DNA of 64,000 nucleotides. It comes from Sphaerisporangium sp040649355. Lineage in GTDB: Bacteria > Actinomycetota > Actinomycetes > Streptosporangiales > Streptosporangiaceae. A program made the position numbers and the translations under genes. Within the stretch, counting starts at the first letter, position 1. The number at the start of each line of letters is the position of its first letter. Shown here piece after piece: positions 36,014 through 44,635 of the stretch. Below the pieces are notes generated by a model. The model ran no database searches, was not told the DNA's origin, and worked only from the letters and a program-made list of their open reading frames with translations. Location: positions 180,705 to 244,704 of the forward strand of contig NZ_JBICTU010000009.1 in NCBI RefSeq assembly GCF_043197795.1. Direction: 5' to 3'.

Positions 36014-36904
36014 ATGGAGACAAGCGACCGCCCGGGGCGTCTCGCGGTCGGGGTCCTCGGAGCCGGACGAGTGGGTTCCGTCCTCGGTGCCGCCCTCGCG
36101 CAGGCGGGGCACCGCGTCGTGGCCGCCGCCGGGGTCTCCGACGCCTCACGCCGCAGGGCCGCGGAGCGGCTCGGGGTGGGCATCTCCCAGCCCGACGACG
36201 TCATCCGCCGGGCCGACCTCATCCTGCTCACCGTGCCCGACGACGTGCTGCCCGGCCTGGTCGCGGGGCTCGCCGCGACCGGCGTGAGCCTGCGGGGAAA
36301 GATGCTCGTGCACACGAGCGGCGCGTACGGCCTGGGCGTGCTGGAGCCCGCCACCGCCGCCGGCGGCGTCCCGTTCGCCATCCACCCGGTGATGACCTTC
36401 ACCGGCAGGGACGACGACCTGCGCCGCGTCTACGGCTGCTCGTTCGGCGTCACCGCGCCTGAGCGGCTCAGGCCGGTGGCCGAGGCCCTGGTCATCGAGA
36501 TGGGCGGCGAGCCGGTCTGGATCGCCGACAAGGACCGCGCGCTCTACCACGCCGCCCTGGCCGGAGCCGCCAACCACATGGTCACCCTGATCGCGGAGTC
36601 CCAGGAGCTGCTCAAGAAGATCGGGGTGGAGAATCCCGGGCGGATGCTCGGCCCGCTGCTCGGAGCCGCTCTCGACAACGTCCTGCGCCTCGGCCTCGTG
36701 GGGCTGACCGGCCCCGTGGTGCGCGGCGACGCGGGCACGGTGCGCAAGCACGTGGACGCGCTCATCCTCGCCGCGCCCGAGGCCGCGGACGCCTACGTCG
36801 CCCTGGCCCGGCTCACCGCCGACCGTGCCCTGGCCGCCGGGCTGCTCAAGCCCGAGGCGGCCGAACGCCTGCTCGACGCCCTTGGAGGAAATTCGTGGAC
36901 GTGA
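36014..36904 (+). CDS. Rossmann/DUF2520 protein upstream of panC
   Basis: A 296-residue protein of the NADP-oxidoreductase-like DUF2520 family. Residues about 10-20 carry the dinucleotide motif GVLGAGRVGS. IHPVMTF and the helical C-terminal domain with HAALAGAANHMV follow. The family has been linked to pantothenate or ketopantoate metabolism by gene position only. ATG 36014 after AGGAACG is chosen over upstream in-frame codons. It overlaps panC by 10 bp. Confidence 0.85.
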   Translation: METSDRPGRLAVGVLGAGRVGSVLGAALAQAGHRVVAAAGVSDASRRRAAERLGVGISQPDDVIRRADLILLTVPDDVLPGLVAGLAATGVSLRGKMLVHTSGAYGLGVLEPATAAGGVPFAIHPVMTFTGRDDDLRRVYGCSFGVTAPERLRPVAEALVIEMGGEPVWIADKDRALYHAALAGAANHMVTLIAESQELLKKIGVENPGRMLGPLLGAALDNVLRLGLVGLTGPVVRGDAGTVRKHVDALILAAPEAADAYVALARLTADRALAAGLLKPEAAERLLDALGGNSWT

Positions 36905-37773
36905 TCGTCGCCGGAGACCGTCCGGAGCTGCTCGCGGCCCGCGCCGCGCTCGGCATCGGCGGCGGGTACGACCGGGCGGCCGGGGGCACGCTCGCCCTGG
37001 TGCCGACCATGGGAGCCCTGCACGAGGGGCACCGCTCGCTGATCCGCCTCGCCCGGGAGTACGCCGATCACGTGGCGGTCAGCATCTTCGTCAATCCCCT
37101 CCAATTCGGCCCAAACGAGGATTTTTCCCGCTACCCCCGTACATTTGACGCCGACCTGCGCGTGTGCGCGGCCGAGGGCGTGAGCCTGGTCTTCGCTCCG
37201 TCGGCCGAGGAGATGTACCTGCCCGACCGCCAGGTCGGCGTGTCCACAGGCCAGATGGGCACGGTGGCCGAGGGCGCCTTCCGGCCGGGGCACTTCGACG
37301 GCGTGCTGACCGTCGTGCTGAAGCTCTTCAACCTCGTCCAGCCGGACGCCGCCGTCTTCGGCCAGAAGGACGCCCAGCAGCTCGCGATGATCCGCCGGAT
37401 GGTCGCCGACCTCAACCTGCCCATCACGATCGCGGGCGCCCCCACGGTCCGCGAGCCGGACGGGCTGGCGCTCTCCAGCCGCAACCGCTACCTGTCGGCG
37501 GCCGAGCGGGTCACCGCCCTCGCGCTGTCGGCCGCGCTTCGCGAAGGCGCCGGCCAGACCCGTCCCGAGGACATCCTGCACGCCGCGCACGCCGTGCTCG
37601 ACAAGGCCGCCGACGCCGATCCGCCCCTGGTGCTCGACTACCTGAGCCTGGTGGACCCCGCGACGTTCACTCCCGTCGCCGACGGTCACCGAGGTGAGGC
37701 CGTGCTCGCGGTCGCCGCCAGGGTGGGCACGACCAGGCTGATCGACAACGTCGTCCTGACGCTCGCCCTCTGA
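36895..37773 (+). CDS. panC: Pantothenate synthetase
   Basis: A 292-residue enzyme condensing pantoate and beta-alanine with ATP. It has VPTMGALHEGH (ATP site), SIFVNPLQFGPNEDF, FGQKDAQQ and the late LSSRNRYLS signature. The GTG at 36895 follows GGAGGAAATTC inside the DUF2520 gene end, showing translational coupling. Confidence 0.95.
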   Translation: MDVIVAGDRPELLAARAALGIGGGYDRAAGGTLALVPTMGALHEGHRSLIRLAREYADHVAVSIFVNPLQFGPNEDFSRYPRTFDADLRVCAAEGVSLVFAPSAEEMYLPDRQVGVSTGQMGTVAEGAFRPGHFDGVLTVVLKLFNLVQPDAAVFGQKDAQQLAMIRRMVADLNLPITIAGAPTVREPDGLALSSRNRYLSAAERVTALALSAALREGAGQTRPEDILHAAHAVLDKAADADPPLVLDYLSLVDPATFTPVADGHRGEAVLAVAARVGTTRLIDNVVLTLAL

Positions 37774-37881
37774 CAGCCCTCGCGGGCACCGGCGACGCAC
37801 TCCGGCAGGGGTGCCCCACCCCTTTGCGAGCGTCGTTCGGTCATGCCCTATCGTCATAGTGACGAAATGAGGGAGCGACCC

Positions 37882-40512
37882 ATGACCCACCCGCCCATCC
37901 CCCGGCGGCTCACCGCGCCCGAGCCCGGTTGGTCCGTCCACGCAGACGTCGTCGTGGTCGGGTCCGGCATCGCCGGGCTCACCGTGGCACTCCGGTACGC
38001 GGAGCTCGCCCCCGGCGCCCGCGTGCTGGTCGTCACCAAGGACGTGCTCTCGGCGGGGTCGACGCGCTGGGCGCAGGGCGGGATCGCCGCAGTGCTCGAC
38101 CCCGACGACTCCTCGGCCGACCACCTCAGCGACACGCTCATCGCCGGAGTCGGTCTCTGCGACGAGCGGGCCGTGAGGACCCTGGTGACGGAGGGGCCGG
38201 CCGCGCTGCGGCGGCTCATGGACCACGGGGCCCGGTTCGACAGGGAACCGGACGGCGAGCTCCAGCTCACCCGCGAGGGCGGCCACCGCCGCGACCGCAT
38301 CGTCCACGCGGGCGGGGACGCGACCGGGGCCGAGGTCCAGCGCGCCCTGGTGGAGGCGGTGCGGGCGAGCGCGTCCGACGGCGGGAGCGTCGAGATCATC
38401 GAGCACGCGCTGGTGCTCGACCTGCTCAAGGACGCCTCCGGGGCCGCGTGCGGCATCACGCTGCACGTGATGGGCGAGGGCGCGAGGGACGGCGTGGGGG
38501 CGGTGCGCGCGGGCGCCGTCGTGCTCGCCACCGGCGGCATGGGTCAGGTGTACGCGGCGACGACGAATCCCGTGGTGTCCACCGGTGACGGGGTGGCCCT
38601 CGCCCTGCGGGCCGGGGCGGTCGTGCGCGACCTGGAGTTCGTACAGTTCCACCCGACCGTCCTGTGGCTTGGAGAAGGGTCGACCGGCCAGCAGCCGCTC
38701 ATCTCCGAGGCGGTGCGGGGGGAGGGCGCCCTCCTGGTCGACGGGGCGGGCGAGCGGTTCATGACCGGCGTCCACGAGCTGGCGGAGCTCGCCCCGCGTG
38801 ACGTGGTCGCCAAGGCGATCATGCGCCGGATGCTGGAGACCGGCGCGGACCACGTGTACCTCGACGCCCGGCACTTCGGCGAGGAGAAGTGGCGCTCGCG
38901 CTTCCCCACGATCCACGCGATCTGCCTGGAACACGGCATCGATCCGGTGCGCGAGCCGATCCCCGTGGCGCCGGCCGCCCACTACGCCAGCGGTGGCGTC
39001 CGCACCGACCCGCGCGGCCGTACGAGCGTCCCGGGCCTCTACGCGTGCGGTGAGGTGGCCTGCACGGGCGTGCACGGGGCGAACCGGCTCGCCTCCAACT
39101 CCCTGCTCGAAGGGCTCGTCTTCGCCGAGCGCATCGCGGCCGACCTGGTCTCCCTGCGGCCCAAGTCGGACGCAGGCCCCGCGTCGGACGCAGGCCCCGC
39201 GTCGGACGAGCTCGCGCCCGCCGGGTCAGCGGCCGTACGGCCCGCGCTGGGTGAGCCGGTCGACGACGGGCGGGCCGCCGGGCTCGTCGACCCCCGGGTA
39301 CGGCCGCGCGTCCAGGGACGGATGAGCGGCGGCGCGGGAGTGCTGCGGAGCGAGCGGAGCCTGTCCGAGGTCGCCCGCGGCCTCCTGGACGCCCGCTGGA
39401 CCCCTGTGGCCGTCGAGCCCTGCACGGAATCCTGGGAGGCCACGAACCTGCTCACCGTGGCCACCGCGCTCGTCACGGCGGCGCGGGCGCGGGAGGAGAC
39501 GCGCGGATCGCACTGGCGCGAGGACTTCCCCGAACGAAATGATGCCTGGTGGCTGGGGCACCTTGACGTGACCCTGACCGAGGAGGGACTTGCCATGACC
39601 TACCGGCAGCACGACGAGGACCGCACGACCATGCTCCCGCACCAGGTCGAGACCGACCTCGTCGTGGCGGGCCTCGACCCGGCGGCGGTCATGGCGCTGA
39701 TCGGCACCGCGATCGCCGAGGACCTGTCCCAGGAAGGCGACGTGACCACCATCGCCACGATCCCGGACGACCAGGTGGCCGCCGGCGACGTCGTGGCGCG
39801 TTCCGACGGCGTGGTCTCCGGGCTCGCGGTCGCCGAAGCGGTGTTCTCCTTCTCCTCCCGGGGCCGCCTGACCGCCGAGCGCCACGTGAAGGACGGCGAG
39901 GGGGTCTCGCGAGGTGACGTGCTGATGACGGTCTCCGGGCCGGCTCGCGACCTCCTCACCGCCGAGCGCACGGCGCTCAACCTGCTCACCCACCTGTCCG
40001 GCATCGCCACCCTGACCCACCGCTGGGTCCAGGCGGTGGCGGGGACGACCGCGCGCATCCGTGACAGCCGCAAGACCCTGCCCGGCCTGCGAGCCCTGGA
40101 GAAGTACGCCGTGCGGTGCGGCGGTGGGGTCAATCACCGGATGTCGCTTTCCGACGCGGCCTTGATCAAGGACAATCACGTGGTGGCGGCCGGTGGGGTC
40201 GCCGAGGCGTTCCGCGCTGTGCGACAGGCCTATCCCGGGCTGCCGATAGAGGTCGAGGTCGATCGCGTCGACCAGCTCGAACCGGTGCTCGCGGAAGGGG
40301 CGGAGGAGATCCTGCTGGACAACTTCAGCGTGGAGGAGCTGGCGCACGCCGTCCGGCTCGTGGACGGCAGGGCACGCCTTGAGTCCAGCGGAGGACTCAC
40401 CCTGGATTCGGCGCGTGAAGTGGCCGAAACCGGTGTTGACTACCTTGCTGTCGGTGCGCTGACCCACTCGGCGCCCGCACTCGACATCGCTTTGGACCTT
40501 CGGGAGGCTTGA
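37882..40512 (+). CDS. nadB-nadC: Fused L-aspartate oxidase / nicotinate-nucleotide pyrophosphorylase (NadB-NadC)
   Basis: One 876-residue frame. Residues 1 to about 571 are NadB: FAD motif VVVGSGIAGL, STRWAQGGIAAV, the HRRDRIVHAGGDATG region, SEAVRGEGA and VHGANRLASNSLLEG. Residues about 572-876 are NadC: RDSRKTLPGLRALEKYAV, HRMSLSDAALIKDNH and the quinolinate-binding DNFS. NadB makes iminoaspartate and NadC converts quinolinate plus PRPP to nicotinate mononucleotide; NadA, which acts between them, is not in this window. Within the fusion, GAGGAGGG (39580-39587) sits 7 bp before an in-frame ATG at 39595, a ready NadC start. The frame ends overlapping coaX. Start 37882 follows GAGGGAGCG. Confidence 0.9.
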   Translation: MTHPPIPRRLTAPEPGWSVHADVVVVGSGIAGLTVALRYAELAPGARVLVVTKDVLSAGSTRWAQGGIAAVLDPDDSSADHLSDTLIAGVGLCDERAVRTLVTEGPAALRRLMDHGARFDREPDGELQLTREGGHRRDRIVHAGGDATGAEVQRALVEAVRASASDGGSVEIIEHALVLDLLKDASGAACGITLHVMGEGARDGVGAVRAGAVVLATGGMGQVYAATTNPVVSTGDGVALALRAGAVVRDLEFVQFHPTVLWLGEGSTGQQPLISEAVRGEGALLVDGAGERFMTGVHELAELAPRDVVAKAIMRRMLETGADHVYLDARHFGEEKWRSRFPTIHAICLEHGIDPVREPIPVAPAAHYASGGVRTDPRGRTSVPGLYACGEVACTGVHGANRLASNSLLEGLVFAERIAADLVSLRPKSDAGPASDAGPASDELAPAGSAAVRPALGEPVDDGRAAGLVDPRVRPRVQGRMSGGAGVLRSERSLSEVARGLLDARWTPVAVEPCTESWEATNLLTVATALVTAARAREETRGSHWREDFPERNDAWWLGHLDVTLTEEGLAMTYRQHDEDRTTMLPHQVETDLVVAGLDPAAVMALIGTAIAEDLSQEGDVTTIATIPDDQVAAGDVVARSDGVVSGLAVAEAVFSFSSRGRLTAERHVKDGEGVSRGDVLMTVSGPARDLLTAERTALNLLTHLSGIATLTHRWVQAVAGTTARIRDSRKTLPGLRALEKYAVRCGGGVNHRMSLSDAALIKDNHVVAAGGVAEAFRAVRQAYPGLPIEVEVDRVDQLEPVLAEGAEEILLDNFSVEELAHAVRLVDGRARLESSGGLTLDSAREVAETGVDYLAVGALTHSAPALDIALDLREA
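39166..39208 (+). repeat. 18-bp in-frame tandem repeat in nadB
   Basis: TCGGACGCAGGCCCCGCG occurs twice plus a partial copy, encoding SDAGPA repeats in a linker of the NadB part between the FAD domain and the C-terminal helices. It is absent from typical NadB. Confidence 0.8.
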
Positions 40513-41294
40513 TGCTGCTAACGATCGACGTCGGCAACACCCACACCGTGCTCGGCCTGTTCGAAGGCGAGGAGGTCATCGAGCACTGGCGCCTCGCCAC
40601 CGACGCGCGGCGCACCGCCGACGAGATCGCGGTCGTCCTCCAGGGGCTGCTCGGCCAGAGCCCCCTGCTCAAGGGGGCCGACATCAGCGGCATAGCCATA
40701 TGCTCCACGGTCCCCTCCGTGCTCAACGAGATGCGCGAGATGTGCAGGCGCTACTACGGCGACGTCACCGCCGTGATCGTGGAGCCCGGCGTCCGCACCG
40801 GGGTGCCGGTGCGCATGGACAACCCCAAGGAGGTCGGCAGCGACCGCATCGTGAACGCGCTCGCCGCCATCACGTTGTACGGCGGGCCGTGCGTGATCGT
40901 CGACTTCGGCACGGCGACGTCGTTCGACGCCGTCTCCGCCAAGGGCGAGTACGTGGGCGCGGTGACCGCCCCGGGCATAGAGATCTCGGTGGACGCGCTC
41001 GCGGCGGCGGGAGCGCAGCTCCACAAGGTCGAGCTCGTACGGCCGCGCTCGGTGATCGCCAAGAACACCGTCGAGGCGCTCCAGGCCGGCATCATCTACG
41101 GCTTCGCCGGCCAGGTCGACGGCATCGTCGAGCGCATGGCGCCGGAGCTCGCCGCCGACCCCGACGACGTGACCGTCGTGGCCACGGGCTCCCTCGCCTC
41201 GCTGGTGGTCGATGAGGCCCGCTCCATCGACGTGCACGAGCCGTGGCTCACGCTCATCGGCCTGCGTCTCATCTACAACCGCAACATCGGTTGA
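40512..41294 (+). CDS. coaX: Type III pantothenate kinase
   Basis: A 260-residue ASKHA-fold kinase that phosphorylates pantothenate, the first step of CoA synthesis from vitamin B5. It has LLTIDVGNTHTVLGLF (phosphate loop), GSDRIVNALAA and VIVDFGTATSFD. Its ATG overlaps the nadB-nadC stop (TGATG). Together with panC it links CoA and NAD synthesis in one cluster. Confidence 0.95.
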   Translation: MLLTIDVGNTHTVLGLFEGEEVIEHWRLATDARRTADEIAVVLQGLLGQSPLLKGADISGIAICSTVPSVLNEMREMCRRYYGDVTAVIVEPGVRTGVPVRMDNPKEVGSDRIVNALAAITLYGGPCVIVDFGTATSFDAVSAKGEYVGAVTAPGIEISVDALAAAGAQLHKVELVRPRSVIAKNTVEALQAGIIYGFAGQVDGIVERMAPELAADPDDVTVVATGSLASLVVDEARSIDVHEPWLTLIGLRLIYNRNIG

Positions 41295-41364
41295 GCCCCG
41301 CGGTCCGCCTTCAGGACACCGGCGCCAGGCGCCCCCCGAACATCACCGCCCGCGAGCCGCTCAT

Positions 41365-41490
41365 GTGAGGTACGAGCTGACGGCACTGAGCGTGTCGCTC
41401 CTGCCGGGCATGATTGTGATCAAGCGGCGGGCGGAGATCCATATCGAGGACGTGGAGGCGGGCCGCGCCGATTACGACGCCAGGGCGTGA
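41365..41490 (+). CDS. Possible 41-residue small protein after coaX
   Basis: From GTG 41365 a short frame encodes RYELTALSVSLLPGMIVIKR followed by an acidic/basic helix (AEIHIEDVEAGRADYDARA). The mix of a hydrophobic centre and a charged tail looks coding rather than random. No clear Shine-Dalgarno. Unrecognised. Confidence 0.35.
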   Translation: MRYELTALSVSLLPGMIVIKRRAEIHIEDVEAGRADYDARA

Positions 41491-41898
41491 TCGATAGCGA
41501 CAAATCAGGGCACGGTGGCATGTCGCGCAGCCGGGTGCGGCCAGTCGGAAAAAGTCTGAAACAACCCATCATTTCATGAGCGGAAATGAGCGCTGATCAT
41601 ATATCCGTGCCCGAGGATGATCCCGAGGCCGGGCCGGGAACCCGCCATCCACCAGGACCGCGGTCGCGTCTCGCCGGGCCGTGACGGGTGCTCACGCTGA
41701 TCTCGGTCGGTGTCCGGCCAACCTATAGGTTCGCAGACATGTCATGAGTAGTTCACATATGGACTGGTATGTCAATCACGAACGGAACGCGTATCGAGGT
41801 CGGCGCTTGACGACCTTTCGAGATGGCGTTTACCGTTCCTGACGGGCGGGCCGAAGCATTCAGTATGTTGCCGAGTTCGTCGTGGGGGAGGACACCCG
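41491..41898. other. Intergenic region upstream of the small HTH gene
   Basis: About 400 bp without a supported gene. It contains several relatively AT-rich patches (41560-41610, 41715-41780). The small regulator's start is preceded by GTGGGGGAGGACACCCG. Confidence 0.4.
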
Positions 41899-42147
41899 AT
41901 GGCGTATCCGGATCTGGTTTCCCGGGGGAATGACATTCCCCCGGGATCAGACGGTGTGGGATTGAGCGACGATGATCTTCTTCTGCTCGCCGAGTTGGCC
42001 AAGGGCGTGACGGTCGACAGAGTGGGTCGCCGGCTGGACGTGAGCGGCCGCACGGTGCGGCGGCGCCTCCGGGGCATCTGCGATCGCATCGGCGTCGCCA
42101 CCGCCATCGAGGCGGTGGCCTGGGCGGCGCGACGCAGGCTCATCTGA
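41899..42147 (+). CDS. Small LuxR-type helix-turn-helix protein
   Basis: An 82-residue protein that is essentially a GerE/LuxR DNA-binding domain: LSDDDLLLLAELAKGVTVDRVGRRL, then VSGRTVRRRLRGICDRIGV. It has no receiver or sensor domain. Orphan single-domain LuxR proteins can act as regulators in actinomycetes; target unknown. Confidence 0.75.
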   Translation: MAYPDLVSRGNDIPPGSDGVGLSDDDLLLLAELAKGVTVDRVGRRLDVSGRTVRRRLRGICDRIGVATAIEAVAWAARRRLI

Positions 42148-42314
42148 CCGAGGGCGGCCGGCTGAGGACGGCGCGTCGTGGGCTGATCCAGCCGAGCGTG
42201 CGCGCCGTGTGGCGAGGGAAGCACGCGGGCAGGCATGAACCACCGCCTGCCCGCCGTGTCGCCTCGACGGCTGCCCCAGGCCCGTACGGGCACCTGTGAC
42301 ATCTTGGGGCACTG

Positions 42315-43394
42315 TCAGTCGGCGATGCGCACGCCGCCGGCGAACGGCCGGTTGCCCAGCGGGGCCACCCGCACCACGTCACCCGTGTGAGGCGCGTGCA
42401 CCATCATGCCGCCGCCGATGTAGATGCCCACGTGGTGCAGGTCGCTATAGAAGAAGACCAGGTCGCCGGCGCGAAGATCCTCCCGTTTCACGTGGGTGCC
42501 GGCGGTCCACTGGTCGCCGGTGTAGTGGGGCAGGCTGATGCCGACCTTCTGGTAGGCCCACATGACCAGGCCGGAGCAGTCGAAGGTGGTCGGGCCCGCG
42601 GCGCCCCAGACGTACGGCCTGAGTTGCTGCGTCAGCGCCCATTTGGTGGCCTCCGCGGCCTTGCCCTGTCCCGGGATCGGGATGTCGACCTTCGTCGCCC
42701 TGCCGAACGACTGGCCCACCTGGGAGAGCGCCCGCCTGAACAGGCTGGTCTCGGTCTTGGTGACCAGGGCGCGGATCTTGTCGCGCTGGACCGAAAGGTC
42801 GGTGACGAGCTGCTTGACCTCTACCTCGCGGGCCTTGGCGCTCGCCTTGGCGCGCTCGGCCATGTCCATGGCCTTGGTGATCTGCGAGACCTCCTCGCCC
42901 TGCTGCAACTGGAGGGCGTAGGTCGTGGCCGCCCGGTCGAGGTAGCCCGCGGGGTCGCCGGACATGGCGAGCGCCAGCGAGGAGTCGATGCCGCCGGTCA
43001 TGTAGGCGTCCTGCGCGTACAGCCCGGCCTTGCGGCGCTTCTCCTCCAGATCGGTCTGGCTCTTGGCCAGCGTCTTCTTGGCGAGGTCGGCCGAGCGCCG
43101 CGCCTGCTCGAGACGCTCCTTCTGGCCGTTGTACTGCTCGGTGAGCGACTCGATCTCGTTGTAGAGGTGCTCGACCTGGGTCTTCAGCTGGTTCAGGCTG
43201 GGCTTGGGATCGGCGGTGGCGTTCATCAGGGGCGACCCGAAGGTCACGGCCGTCAGGGTGACGGTGACGAGCGCGATACGGCGCGGGAGGCGTCGGGGCG
43301 CTCCCAGGACCGTGCCGAGCCAGGAACGCGGGCTCCGTTCTCGGGAGCGGGCATGCCTGCCCGCGCTTTTTCCAGGCGTGCGCCTAGGCTGCAC
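42315..43394 (-). CDS. Secreted NlpC/P60 peptidoglycan endopeptidase (RipA-like)
   Basis: A 359-residue protein with a basic N-terminus and membrane/signal segment (about 38-62). A long coiled coil (about 66-220) is rich in Lys/Gln/Glu, and a C-terminal NlpC/P60 domain (about 245-359) has catalytic Cys in FDCSGLVMWAY and His in LHHVGIYIGGGMMVH. It cleaves peptidoglycan stem peptides during growth or division; the coiled coil is typical of autoinhibited or FtsX-activated hydrolases. GTG 43394 has AGGAG at 7-bp spacing and is chosen over two in-frame TTG codons. Expression is under the c-di-AMP riboswitch directly upstream. Confidence 0.88.
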   Translation of the reverse strand: MQPRRTPGKSAGRHARSRERSPRSWLGTVLGAPRRLPRRIALVTVTLTAVTFGSPLMNATADPKPSLNQLKTQVEHLYNEIESLTEQYNGQKERLEQARRSADLAKKTLAKSQTDLEEKRRKAGLYAQDAYMTGGIDSSLALAMSGDPAGYLDRAATTYALQLQQGEEVSQITKAMDMAERAKASAKAREVEVKQLVTDLSVQRDKIRALVTKTETSLFRRALSQVGQSFGRATKVDIPIPGQGKAAEATKWALTQQLRPYVWGAAGPTTFDCSGLVMWAYQKVGISLPHYTGDQWTAGTHVKREDLRAGDLVFFYSDLHHVGIYIGGGMMVHAPHTGDVVRVAPLGNRPFAGGVRIAD

Positions 43395-43413
43395 CAACAA
43401 GCTCCTCTCCTTT

Positions 43414-43610
43414 GCCGCCTACCGGGTTAGCTGACGGGTTCGGGCCGGAGTAGCCCTACCGAGCGCGTGATCATGGAGGAACGCGATGCCTCCCGCTCGG
43501 ATTCACCCCAGGGGTGGTGGTCCGCCGGGTCGCCCCGTCTCTCACCATTGGGTCCCCGGTTCCCCGCCACGTTGGATGTGGCCGGGATTAGGCGGTTTCA
43601 GCCACCGCTA
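43414..43610 (-). ncRNA. ydaO/yuaA c-di-AMP riboswitch
   Basis: Read on the minus strand, the leader contains the conserved blocks GGGGAACCGGGGACCC, TGGGGTGAATCC, GGTAGGGCTACTCC and CCCGAACCCGTCAGCTAACC, followed by GGTAGGCGGC. These match the ydaO-type aptamer in order. The element ends about 20 nt before the start of the NlpC/P60 gene. This class switches expression of cell-wall hydrolases off when c-di-AMP is high. Edges are approximate. Confidence 0.88.
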
Positions 43611-43973
43611 GGCGATGACCGACATTGACGCTGGACACTAGTGCAGTCGAGGTTCCTGCTCAACCAGAACTGCGAATTCTGTTGAGGTTTCACAACCGAC
43701 GCATCACGAGAAGATCACGCCCGCTGCGACGACGGGCCCACGTTACCCTGGCTTTACGAGTCTTTGGGGGTCGGTTGGCGCAGAAAGTCGCAGGTCTGCC
43801 TCCGCGTCGACTATGAAATGTCAACAAGACCGGCGATTTCGACGCACGGCGCTCGACCGATTACCCAGCGCGACGGAGGCTAGGATCGAAGGGGTTTGGG
43901 TCCGGCCGTTATGGCGCGCGAACCCCTGCCACTGGGGGAGTCCCGCCTCAGGGGCCGGATACGCTGACCGGTC
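43611..43973. other. Divergent intergenic region
   Basis: Between the riboswitch and the acetyltransferase. It should contain the riboswitch promoter (AT-rich at about 43650-43700). TACGCT at about 43958-43963 is a -10-like element just before the acetyltransferase ATG, suggesting a leaderless mRNA. No gene seen. Confidence 0.4.
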
Positions 43974-44519
43974 ATGGAGCAGGTCGTGGAGCCCGGACGC
44001 GCCGGCAGCACGCTCGTCGTCAGGCGAGCACGCACTCCCGATGTCCGGACGATCAGGCGACTGGTCGACACCTATTCCGGCGACGGCCCGCGCCTGCTGC
44101 GCAAGTCGACCGTCACCCTCTACGAGGACGTCCAGGAGTTCTGGGTCGCCGAGAGCGGCGGGGAGGTGGTGGGCTGCGGGGCGCTGCACGTGCTCTGGGA
44201 GGACCTCGCGGAGATCCGCACCGTCGCCGTCGACGAGAGCCGCCGCGGCCTCGGCATCGGGCACATGATCGTGGCCGCGCTGCTGGACACCGCGCGGGAG
44301 CTCGGGTTGCGGCGGGTCTTCTGCCTCACGTTCGAGGTCGGCTTCTTCGCCAGACACGGGTTCGAGGAGGTCCAGGGCACTCCGGTGTCTCCGGAGGTGT
44401 ACGCCGAGTTGCTGGACTCCTACGATGAGGGCGTGGCCGAGTTCCTCGATCTGGAACACGTCAAGCCGAACACTCTCGGTAACACACGCATGCTTCTCCA
44501 TTTGATCCCGCGATCTTGA
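43974..44519 (+). CDS. Amino-acid N-acetyltransferase, short ArgA-like GNAT
   Basis: A 181-residue GNAT-fold acetyltransferase. The acetyl-CoA loop is DESRRGLGIGHMIVAALLD (about 86-104), preceded by EIRTVAV and followed by VFCLTFEVGFFARHGF. Actinobacterial single-domain N-acetylglutamate synthases have this form and feed arginine synthesis. The ATG has no Shine-Dalgarno and may be leaderless. Specificity is inferred from family resemblance. Confidence 0.82.
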   Translation: MEQVVEPGRAGSTLVVRRARTPDVRTIRRLVDTYSGDGPRLLRKSTVTLYEDVQEFWVAESGGEVVGCGALHVLWEDLAEIRTVAVDESRRGLGIGHMIVAALLDTARELGLRRVFCLTFEVGFFARHGFEEVQGTPVSPEVYAELLDSYDEGVAEFLDLEHVKPNTLGNTRMLLHLIPRS

Positions 44520-44635
44520 CCGGTGGGATGACGCGATGGAAAGGTGACTGTTGATGCCACTGTCGCTACGTTGGGCAACACCACAGCATGTGTGTCTGAC
44601 ATATGCCGCATGCGAAGCCGAAGTGAGGTGACACG

